Shown here: positions 1 to 5,599 of the stretch, one piece after another
Layout of the letters: every line of letters starts with the position of its first letter
How positions within the stretch are numbered: position 1 is the stretch's first letter
The notes under the pieces: generated by a model
The model's input: only the letters and a program-made list of their open reading frames with translations
Database searches by the model: none
Told to the model about the DNA's origin: nothing
NCBI GenBank assembly: GCA_910584325.1
Contig: CAJTZH010000076.1
Coordinates: forward strand, 1 to 13,441
Direction: 5' to 3'
DNA from: an uncultured Lachnospiraceae bacterium
GTDB taxonomy: Bacteria; Bacillota; Clostridia; Lachnospirales; Lachnospiraceae
Length of the DNA stretch: 13,441 bases
Position numbers and translations under genes: made by a program

Positions 1-67
1 TGAGCATCACGAGAATCTCACGGCGCACCGGGTCAGAAAGCGCTTTAAACGTCTCAGCAAAACTCAA
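1..67 (-). CDS. ArsR-family autorepressor, SdpR-like (N-terminus only)
   Basis: Only the first 22 codons are inside the window. The reading begins MSFAETFKALSDPVRREILV, the standard first helices of an ArsR-type winged helix; the ETFKALSDPxRREIL wording is typical of the SdpR autorepressor subfamily. The start is a TTG at 65-67, chosen because GGAG lies 8 bases upstream and the overlapping ATG and GTG are in other frames. Two identical-spacing palindromes sit on its promoter, which fits autorepression. SdpR-type genes are often followed by a small SdpI-like membrane protein; whether that holds here lies beyond the window edge. The family call is good; the SdpR subtype is inferred from a short N-terminal stretch. 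Confidence 0.75.
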   Translation of the reverse strand, partial: MSFAETFKALSDPVRREILVML

Positions 68-90
68 CTCACCATCTCCTTTGCTTATTC

Positions 91-112
91 TATTTAGAAA
101 TATTTCTAAATA
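91..112. promoter_or_regulatory. Proximal operator palindrome (TATTTAGA-N6-TCTAAATA)
   Basis: A perfect 22-bp palindrome with half-sites TATTTAGA and TCTAAATA around a 6-base AATATT centre. It covers the expected transcription start, between the -10 box and the TTG start. A repressor bound here would block the promoter. The half-sites recur with the same spacing in the distal site at 141-174. Confidence 0.7.
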
Positions 113-113
113 C

Positions 114-142
114 ATTATATGACGTTATAAACAAAAAAGCAA
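114..142 (-). promoter_or_regulatory. Promoter of the ArsR/SdpR-like gene
   Basis: On the minus strand a perfect TATAAT (-10, 119 to 114) lies 17 bases after TTGCTT (-35, 142 to 137). Transcription would start near 107, inside the proximal palindrome. The -35 is a partial match, but the spacing and the perfect -10 make this convincing. Confidence 0.7.
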
Positions 143-174
143 CAACTATTTAGATATTTTTCTAAATAGTTGTT
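141..174. promoter_or_regulatory. Distal operator palindrome, possibly also a terminator
   Basis: Perfect 14-bp arms (141-154 and 161-174) around a 6-base centre contain the same TATTTAGA-N6-TCTAAATA core as the proximal operator. The site touches the -35 box. On the minus strand the hairpin is followed by GCTTTTTTG, so it could also terminate transcription arriving from the peptidase remnant. The shared core and spacing favour an operator; the terminator role is an inference. Confidence 0.6.
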
Positions 175-252
175 ATACTAAAGTAAGAAGAAATCGCAAG
201 CCACACAGGCGCAGCTTTTGATTGAAACCGTGTATATTTTATTTTTAAAACC

Positions 253-447
253 CTAGTAAACCACCACCGCCTGTCTCCCCATCTCCTCATACCGCTGTTC
301 CACAAGGCTTTTCTCATAGGACACCACGGCTCCCTGCGACAGCGGGTCACAAAAATAATAGTAATTCTCGTCAAATCCCATTAACAGCATACCCGCAGTT
401 TTTCTTATTATCCGCCTTCTTCTTTTTTTCCTGCTGATTTTTCTCAT
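253..447 (-). pseudogene. C39-like cysteine peptidase, internally deleted remnant (64 codons)
   Basis: The first 16 residues are a basic N-terminal tail (MRKISRKKRRRRIIRK), as seen before a membrane anchor. From residue 19 the protein reads GMLLMGFDENYYYFCDPL and ends in a MGRQAVVVY tail, which matches the C-terminal end of bacterial C39_2-type (papain-like) peptidases. In intact relatives a catalytic His lies about seven residues before the Tyr/Phe of the G(Y/F)D motif; here that position is Ala. The catalytic Cys region is absent, and only the Asp of the DPL segment remains. GGGAGG lies 7 bases before the ATG, so the start is preserved. The junction falls near 390-402. I infer an internal deletion that left both ends in frame. 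A genuine short peptide is less likely. Confidence 0.6.
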
Positions 448-495
448 AAAATAACCTCCCGCATTGGACAGAACCCTGTTTCCTGGTATTCTGCC

Positions 496-514
496 AGATA
501 AGATACTCTTATCT
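496..514. repeat. Short inverted repeat AGATAAGA-TAC-TCTTATCT
   Basis: Perfect 8-bp arms around a 3-base centre lie between the phased GATACA boxes and the peptidase remnant. There is no T-run on either side, so it does not look like a terminator. It overlaps a TAAGAT (516 to 511) that could serve as a -10 box. Its role is unknown; it may be an operator. Confidence 0.4.
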
Positions 515-525
515 TAACGGAAGGT

Positions 526-564
526 TGTATCATTCTATGCAGTTTTGTGTATCATTCCTGTAAC
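526..564. promoter_or_regulatory. Phased GATACA boxes upstream of the peptidase remnant
   Basis: On the plus strand TGTATC occurs at 526-531 and 548-553 and TGTAAC at 559-564, all on an 11-bp grid; the position at 537 is degenerate. Two copies extend to TGTATCATTC. Direct repeats at helical spacing are typical of OmpR-type response regulators. The same word pair occurs upstream of the response regulator at 2924-2940. The boxes overlap the 3' end of the membrane-anchored gene, so they probably acted on the peptidase gene starting at 447. Confidence 0.5.
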
Positions 565-1343
565 ATTTCCATCAGTTCAACATATTCATAACCGGTTTCA
601 TACATGCGGGAAGTCAGCGTCCGAAGGATTTTTTTCGTTTCCGTTTCATAGTCCCACGGTACCACCCTGAGATATTTACTTTCTATCGTGCCTTCCAACA
701 GACTATCCCATGAAAGTTCGACGCCATAATATTGATTCAGATTCTCTATTAATACATCCCATCTATTTAAACATATCCAGAAATCCTCCACCACATAAGG
801 AGTCATATCATTTAAAGAAATACCCAAAATATCATAGGTCTCCAGGTTATACACTATATCAATGCGAAGGCTTCTCTTATACCCGTCCATAAAATACTCC
901 AATGACAGCGCCCCCACTCTTGCGGAGTATATTTCGTCCTCCTCCACCTCAAGAATCGTGTAGGCAGAACTGGTATATGCGGTTCCCTCCTGAACAAACC
1001 CCGTCAGCGTATATACATAAAATTCGTGGCTTTCATCAAAAATCAGCAGTAAAAACTCTCTTAAAGTACCGGCAATCAGTTTATCATACAGCTCTTTGTC
1101 CAGAACAGGCGCTTCCTCCTCAACCATCAAAACATCTTCTTTCTCTAAAACGTCCAAAAGCTGCATCACGCTCATAGACCTAATTTCATTATTAATATCA
1201 TACGCGCCGATACTGACAACACCATTCAGCTTTTCGTCAGAATGCCTAAAATACAATTTAGGCAGTTTCAAAAACGCAAATGACAGCAGCAGCAAGATCA
1301 GAATAATTACAACTGTTATCACAATTTCATGCCATTTCTTCAT
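552..1343 (-). CDS. Membrane-anchored extracytoplasmic protein of the two-component locus, unknown family
   Basis: I do not recognise this family. The protein has 263 residues. Residues 7-26 form one strongly hydrophobic helix after a short basic start (MKKWHE), so it is probably anchored with the rest outside the membrane. The remainder is acidic, Leu/Tyr-rich and free of repeats, with no catalytic motif I can name. The ATG at 1343 overlaps the kinase stop (TGATG) and is preceded by a GGGGGCGG ribosome site; a TTG one codon earlier is possible. It is the only apparently intact member of this locus. Position suggests an accessory to the sensor kinase or a co-regulated output, but that is inference. 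Confidence 0.7.
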   Translation of the reverse strand: MKKWHEIVITVVIILILLLLSFAFLKLPKLYFRHSDEKLNGVVSIGAYDINNEIRSMSVMQLLDVLEKEDVLMVEEEAPVLDKELYDKLIAGTLREFLLLIFDESHEFYVYTLTGFVQEGTAYTSSAYTILEVEEDEIYSARVGALSLEYFMDGYKRSLRIDIVYNLETYDILGISLNDMTPYVVEDFWICLNRWDVLIENLNQYYGVELSWDSLLEGTIESKYLRVVPWDYETETKKILRTLTSRMYETGYEYVELMEMLQE

Positions 1344-2352
1344 CAAATGCCGCCCCCTTTTCTACACTTTTGTATGTCGGATGGAGTTTTAAAGAAAATG
1401 CAGGCATTGTCGCACAAATTCAGAATCAACGTGGACAACATTGCATTTTCCGCCAGAATCACTGCCTCCTCCAAATTCATATCAAAAACCACGCCGTACT
1501 TTTCTCCGAGGAAATAGAGATTTTCTCCCAGCAGTTTTCTAAATTCCGCTATTCTGACCGCCTCCATGGCAAAGTCCACATTTCCCATCACAAGCAAATT
1601 CAAAAGGTTTAAAGACAACTGTTCGAGACGCTTTGCCTCCCTGTAAATGTAATCGCCATACTCCCGCCTCTGTTCCACTGTCAAATCATATGTACGTATT
1701 AAATCTGCATAACCGATAATGGAAGTCATCGGCGTTTTCAGTTCATGAGTAAAGTTTCCCATGAATTCTTCTTTTCTTCTGCTCTCCTCCGTCAGCTCCT
1801 CAATATATCTTTCCGTGTTTTCCGCCAGTTCGTTTAACGTGTCCGCAAGAACCGCCGTTTCGTAAGATTTCATCTTGGAGCGGCGCATATCAATCCTTAC
1901 GGAATAATCACCTTTGGAAATCCGCTCCGCCGCCTTTGTCACCTTTACAATCGGTCTCGTCGTATAGTAGGAAAACGCATACAAAATGACGGCAAGCAAA
2001 ACAGACGTGACAATGATAATCCTGTTATACAGCCCGTAATTATCATCACGCCTCTTTAAGATGTCATCAAGACTTCCATAATTAATTATATATCTGTCGC
2101 CGCAGCGGCTCATCACCTGGATTGCCGGTCTGCCGTCTTTTTCCACAAAACCGGAAACTACCTGCTTGTCTACCAAATCACGGACATTGTCCAAACCGTT
2201 TTGCTGTTTCCATTCTTCGAAACCGCTCACCGTGGTCTTCATATCCGTGTCATTGGCCGACATTTTCTGCATCAGCCCCGTCATCGAATATTCCATATAG
2301 GCATTATCAGGTATGGATTCCGGCGTCAGAACGTAGATATAAAGCGCACACC
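1343..2352 (-). pseudogene. Sensor histidine kinase, truncated at both ends
   Basis: In the frame from the ATG at 2359, residues 5-110 look like the distal part of an extracellular sensor domain. A transmembrane helix follows at about 113-131, a HAMP linker at about 132-184, and a HisKA domain with FMGNFTHELKTPMTSIIGY, where H205 is the phospho-acceptor. The N box LILNLCDNA is at 311-319. After that the sequence switches to CIFFKTPSDIQK and stops, so the F, G1 and G2 boxes that complete the ATP site are missing. The usual N-terminal cytoplasmic tail and first membrane helix are also missing, because the frame runs directly out of the response-regulator sequence near 2346-2351. The ATG at 2359 has no proper ribosome site. 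I read this as two deletions; the product should have no kinase activity. Confidence 0.7.
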
Positions 2353-2876
2353 TTCTCATAGATTATTTCCCGGTATAGCGCCACATTTTTATTCTTCACA
2401 AGCAGCAGCAAAAGTTCAAACTCTTTGAAGGTCAAATCAACGACCTCCCCGTCCTTCAAACACGTCCTCTGCGCTGTATCAATGGTTAGTCCCGCCGCCG
2501 TAATCACATCACAAAATTTGTGAAAACGGCGCAGCACAACCTCCACCCTTGCAATCAGCTCCGCATTATCAAACGGTTTTACAATATAATCCTCCGCTCC
2601 CAGACGAAGTCCCTTCACCTTGTCTTTCACGTCGTTTTTTGCCGTCAGAAAAATTACCGGAATCTGAAACTGCGCAATATACTCCATCAATTCGAAACCA
2701 TCAATCTTCGGAAGCATCACGTCCAGCAGAATTAAATCGAAATTCCCCTTTTCAATCATGTCCGCCGCCGCTTCACCGTCGTAAACACATTTACAGAAAT
2801 ACCCTGCCTGTTCCAGCGAAATCCTGATTAAGTTTGCGATTGCCTCCTCGTCGTCTACAGCAAGTATCCGTATCAT
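2346..2876 (-). pseudogene. OmpR-family response regulator, C-terminus deleted
   Basis: The receiver domain is complete: acidic pair D8/D9, phospho-acceptor D52 in LILLDVMLPKIDG, T78, and K100 in YIVKPFD. An OmpR/PhoB winged helix begins at about 128 and reads LTFKEFELLLLLVKNKN up to YEKV (residue 176), the point where relatives continue with a W and the recognition helix. Here it runs into CALYLRSDAGIHT and stops at 2307, in DNA that belongs to the kinase in another frame. The recognition helix and wing are therefore lost and DNA binding should fail. The full open frame is 189 residues against about 225-235 for the family. Direct repeats lie upstream of its start, and a strong terminator lies upstream of those. 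Confidence 0.75.
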
Positions 2877-2912
2877 AGTTCACCTTGTAGTTTTGATTTC
2901 ATATTTAAAGTC

Positions 2913-2940
2913 TATCATACAGTTGTATCATTCTTGTATC
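2913..2940 (-). promoter_or_regulatory. Probable autoregulatory promoter with 11-bp phased GATACA boxes
   Basis: On the minus strand two GATACA words (2940 to 2935 and 2929 to 2924) are exactly 11 bp apart, followed 4 bases on by TATGAT (2919 to 2914), a plausible -10. No TTGACA-like -35 is present where expected, which fits a promoter activated by a response regulator bound over the -35 region. The same boxes recur at 526-564. That the neighbouring regulator binds here is inference. Confidence 0.55.
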
Positions 2941-2980
2941 TTTATACCATAAAAAAAGTATAATATAAAAGATATAAATC

Positions 2981-3023
2981 AAAAAGAGACCGCCGCAGAT
3001 AAACTGAAAATGCAGCAGTCTCT
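2981..3023 (-). terminator. Strong intrinsic terminator after the DUF1653 gene
   Basis: On the minus strand AGAGACTGCTGCA (3023 to 3011) pairs with TGCGGCGGTCTCT (2997 to 2985) over 13 positions, two of them G-U, around a 13-base loop. A run of T follows at 2984-2981. This ends leftward transcription from the DUF1653 gene and insulates the two-component promoter. Confidence 0.85.
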
Positions 3024-3074
3024 TCATATATCATTGATAAATCGTTCACTACGCAATATTCACACTACATGCAA

Positions 3075-3689
3075 TCAGCGCAGCCGGGTAATCTCATATT
3101 TTGCTTTGGTCTGAAGACAGCTTCGAAGAGACGAATACCGAAGTTCTAACGGCCCGTCCGGAACCGTGACATCAATTGACGCCGCCATGGCATTAATTAT
3201 CTCGTTCGTGAGCTTCTTTTTATTGTCCGAAAGAAACTTGACTTTCTCGTCCATCGTTCTCAGGTCAAGAAATTCCATGAGAATCGGACTCGGATGATCC
3301 GGTCCCTCAAGATAAACCTCTTTCTTTGCCTCTTTCTTTCTGTGAAAAACTTTCTCAACAAACTCGTCCGTCTCCTGCTCTTCACTCTTTGGTTTCCCGT
3401 CTTTTTTCACCGGGGATACACTTTCATGACTCTTTTGTGCCAAACTAAACTCAGAACGCCCAACCTTTTCAAAGCGGAACTTCTGCTTCACATCAGGATA
3501 CTTCTCATGGTCTACCTCACTCGTAAACATGGTAAGCGGTCTTGCGTAGACACTGAAATCATCGTAAAGCGCTTGATAAATTACCAGTTTCTCCTTCGTC
3601 TCGGAATGTGTCGCAACGGCAAGTACCTGATAATATTTATTCTTAAAATGTCTGTAAAACTCGCCCGGTGCCGGAATATTGTCTGTCAT
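3075..3689 (-). CDS. DUF1653 domain protein with extra C-terminal region
   Basis: The protein has 204 residues. Residues 7-62 carry the DUF1653 pattern (PGEFYRHFKNKYYQVLAVA, then YQALY and ARPLTMF), a small beta-rich domain of unknown function found in many bacteria. A charged linker follows, with many Lys and Glu at about 85-125, and then a second conserved-looking segment from about 130 (EGPDHPSPILMEFLDL) to the end. The ATG at 3689 is chosen because AGAGG lies 8 bases upstream; an in-frame TTG at 3722 has no such site. It has its own promoter and terminator, so it is monocistronic. DUF1653 proteins are often a single short domain; this one is longer. The function is unknown. Confidence 0.8.
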   Translation of the reverse strand: MTDNIPAPGEFYRHFKNKYYQVLAVATHSETKEKLVIYQALYDDFSVYARPLTMFTSEVDHEKYPDVKQKFRFEKVGRSEFSLAQKSHESVSPVKKDGKPKSEEQETDEFVEKVFHRKKEAKKEVYLEGPDHPSPILMEFLDLRTMDEKVKFLSDNKKKLTNEIINAMAASIDVTVPDGPLELRYSSLRSCLQTKAKYEITRLR

Positions 3690-3734
3690 ACTTTCTGCCT
3701 CTTTCACATTATGTTTTCCCAAATCAATAACACT

Positions 3735-3763
3735 ATTATCCGTTTTTTATGCAAATAAGTCAA
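3735..3763 (-). promoter_or_regulatory. Promoter of the DUF1653 gene
   Basis: TTGACT (-35, 3763 to 3758) and GATAAT (-10, 3740 to 3735) are separated by exactly 17 bases on the minus strand. Transcription would begin near 3728, about 40 bases before the chosen ATG. It lies just downstream of the transaldolase stop. Confidence 0.7.
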
Positions 3764-3806
3764 CCACCTTATGTAAATATCCAGTAATTACTAACAGTCT
3801 TTCTGA

Positions 3807-4460
3807 TTATTCACCGAACACTTTGCGGTAATCGTCTTTAAACTTCTCAATTCCGATATCCGTCAGCGGATGATGTACCATCTGCTCAATTACTTTGTAT
3901 GGAACGGTTGCAATATCCGCTCCTGCAAGTGCGCAGTCCGTAACATGAATCGGATTTCTAACGCTCGCGCAGATAATTTCCGTGTCAATGTCATAATTTG
4001 CGAAAATAGCGACAATATCCTCAATAAGAGAAACGCCCGTCTGTGAAATGTCGTCAAGTCTTCCAAGGAACGGTGAGACAAACGCCGCGCCTGCTCTTGC
4101 CGCCAGAAGCGCCTGATTTGCCGAGAAAATCAACGTCACATTGACTTTAATTCCTTCTTTTGCCAGTACCTTTGTTGCCTTGAGGCCTTCCACGGTCATC
4201 GGAATCTTTACTACCATATTCGGATGGATTGCGGCTATTTCGCGGCCCTCTTTAATCATATCCTCCGCGTTCTCTGTTGTCGCCTTTACCTCGCCGCTGA
4301 TTGGTCCGTCGACAATAGACGTAATCTCACGGATAACTTCGCCGAAATCTCTTCCTTCTTTGGCAATTAAGGACGGATTCGTCGTAACTCCACAGATAAC
4401 GCCCATATCGTTTGCTTTTCTGATGTCTTCCACATTGGCTGTGTCAATAAAAAACTTCAT
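3807..4460 (-). CDS. fsa: Transaldolase / fructose-6-phosphate aldolase, TalC/MipB family
   Basis: A 217-residue cytoplasmic class I aldolase of the short transaldolase family, the usual length. Residues visible are D6 in FIDTAN, the GVTTNPSL loop (24-31), Schiff-base K85 in VVKIPMT, and the C-terminal VPYKVI...HPLTDIGI segment. In E. coli fructose-6-phosphate aldolase the residue next to the active site is Tyr131; here it is F131 in SPFLGR, as in true transaldolases, so sedoheptulose-7-P/glyceraldehyde-3-P exchange is more likely than free dihydroxyacetone aldol cleavage. The MKFF start at 4460 matches the family, with AAAGGAG 11 bases upstream; a longer frame from 4508 has no ribosome site. 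It follows two acetyltransferase genes and may also have its own promoter. Confidence 0.93.
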   Translation of the reverse strand: MKFFIDTANVEDIRKANDMGVICGVTTNPSLIAKEGRDFGEVIREITSIVDGPISGEVKATTENAEDMIKEGREIAAIHPNMVVKIPMTVEGLKATKVLAKEGIKVNVTLIFSANQALLAARAGAAFVSPFLGRLDDISQTGVSLIEDIVAIFANYDIDTEIICASVRNPIHVTDCALAGADIATVPYKVIEQMVHHPLTDIGIEKFKDDYRKVFGE

Positions 4461-4486
4461 AGTTGATACCACTCCTTTGATAAATT

Positions 4487-4515
4487 TTATAAATACATTA
4501 TAATACATTTCTCAA
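4487..4515 (-). promoter_or_regulatory. Possible internal promoter for the transaldolase gene
   Basis: TTGAGA (4515 to 4510) and TTATAA (4492 to 4487) are 17 bases apart on the minus strand, overlapping the 3' end of the upstream acetyltransferase gene. The surrounding DNA is AT-rich, so a chance match is possible. Confidence 0.4.
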
Positions 4516-5046
4516 AAAATGGATATGCTTTCTTGCAACTCTTTTAGAAAATAATTCACGGTACATCGTTTCATATTCCTCGTAACGAATTGCGGCCCCC
4601 GCGGACAAAACCTCCATCTGCGTTCCAAACAGCGACACCAGATAGTTTTGCGACATCATACCGTTCGCCATATAAAACTTTCTGCGGTTTTGGCGGTTCT
4701 TAATATCGGGACAGTCCTCGAATATACTCTCAATTTCAAGAAAAAAGCGTTTGTCCTTAAATTTTTCTTTTATCAGTTCCAACGCTTTCGAGCCCTTTCC
4801 CATCCCCCGAAACGACGGTTTAATGGCAAAATAATCGAGCAGTACCATATCCCGGAAATATATAAAAATGGCAAGTCCGACAAATGTATCACCGTTCTCC
4901 GACAGCGCAAACATCTCCATCGTACCTTCCCGGCACTTTTTTCTCATCATCCAGAACGGTTTTTTTTCCGCCTTTGGGAACGACTCTTTATAAAGTTTTT
5001 TCAGTTGCCTTATGTAGGGTGTTTTGTCTACATTAACCAGTTCCAC
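4498..5046 (-). CDS. GNAT-family N-acetyltransferase
   Basis: A 182-residue protein with a GNAT fold. Strand beta4 and the acetyl-CoA loop are visible as LLDYFAIKPSFRGMGKG (69-85), with the (R/Q)xxGxG pyrophosphate-binding signature at R80-G85. The later LEIE strand (103-106) and the NRRKFYMANGM segment (120-130) match motif B. The start is a GTG at 5046: AAGGAGA ends just before it and overlaps the stop of the preceding gene, so the two are probably translationally coupled. A longer in-frame reading from 5205 runs back into that gene and is rejected. The substrate is unknown. The neighbouring gene encodes a different GNAT rather than a close duplicate. Confidence 0.82.
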   Translation of the reverse strand: MELVNVDKTPYIRQLKKLYKESFPKAEKKPFWMMRKKCREGTMEMFALSENGDTFVGLAIFIYFRDMVLLDYFAIKPSFRGMGKGSKALELIKEKFKDKRFFLEIESIFEDCPDIKNRQNRRKFYMANGMMSQNYLVSLFGTQMEVLSAGAAIRYEEYETMYRELFSKRVARKHIHFLRNVL

Positions 5047-5056
5047 AACGCTCTCC

Positions 5057-5599
5057 TTATTCACTAGGTTTTGGCAGGCGCTCCGTCTCAAGATATATGC
5101 ACTTCCATTCCTCGCCCATAATCGGATATATCTCCGTCTGCGCAGGCTCTGCTTCACAAAATCCTGCACAACGGTAACAATGATACGCTGCCGGATTATT
5201 TTCAAACACGCCGATTGTCACTTTGTCCACGCAGAGAATCTCAAATGCGAATTTCAGTGCAAGACGCAGCATTTTCTTGCCGTACCCCATACCTCTTCTC
5301 GTGTTGTCAACCACAACAAATCCAAACCGGAGAATCTTTTTTTCCTCGTCCACAAAACGCATAATCAGATGCCCGACCACTTCGTTTCCTTCTTCCGCCG
5401 TCATCTCGTAAAAACCGTCGTTTTCTTTCTGCCCGTCGTAAAAAGTAATAATTGCTTCCGCCGTAACCGGATAGTTTTCATACTTACCCGCGCTCCACTG
5501 GTAAAACATTTTCTCTGAGGTAATCCAGCCTGCGATATATTTTGCGTCGCAGTCTTTATAAGGTCTTAATCTCATCGCCCTATGCCGCTCCTTATTCAT
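5057..5599 (-). CDS. GNAT-family N-acetyltransferase (RimJ/RimL-like group)
   Basis: A 180-residue acetyltransferase. It opens with MRLRPYKDCDAKYIAGWI, typical of the RimJ/RimL-like GNAT_3 group, and has the acetyl-CoA signature RRGMGYGK at 101-108 and a VFENNPAAYHCYRCAGF motif B at about 131-147. The ATG at 5599 overlaps the stop of the hydrolase gene (ATGA), which fits translational coupling; an in-frame ATG at 5575 with AAGGAG 12 bases upstream is an alternative and would start exactly at MRLRPY. Family members acetylate protein N-termini, antibiotics or small amines; nothing here shows which. Confidence 0.85.
   Translation of the reverse strand: MNKERHRAMRLRPYKDCDAKYIAGWITSEKMFYQWSAGKYENYPVTAEAIITFYDGQKENDGFYEMTAEEGNEVVGHLIMRFVDEEKKILRFGFVVVDNTRRGMGYGKKMLRLALKFAFEILCVDKVTIGVFENNPAAYHCYRCAGFCEAEPAQTEIYPIMGEEWKCIYLETERLPKPSE

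Noticed and set aside
496..514. Intrinsic terminator after the membrane-anchored gene
   Set aside because: The stem is perfect but AT-rich, and no T-run follows on either strand.
710..1612. Several overlapping plus-strand open frames of 60-98 codons
   Set aside because: They lie opposite the membrane-anchored protein and kinase genes, have no ribosome sites, and their compositions (Pro/Ser/His-rich) are those of antisense frames.
2307..2359. Natural translational overlap between response regulator and kinase
   Set aside because: The 53-base overlap would require a kinase without its first membrane helix and a regulator without its recognition helix; the ATG at 2359 has no ribosome site. A deletion explains it better.
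3294..3758. Plus-strand frame of 154 codons, hydrophobic and cysteine-rich
   Set aside because: It is the complement of the DUF1653 gene, which has a recognisable domain, promoter and terminator on the other strand.
5024..5518. Plus-strand frame of 164 codons across the two GNAT genes
   Set aside because: It spans the junction of two well-supported minus-strand genes and has no protein-family features.
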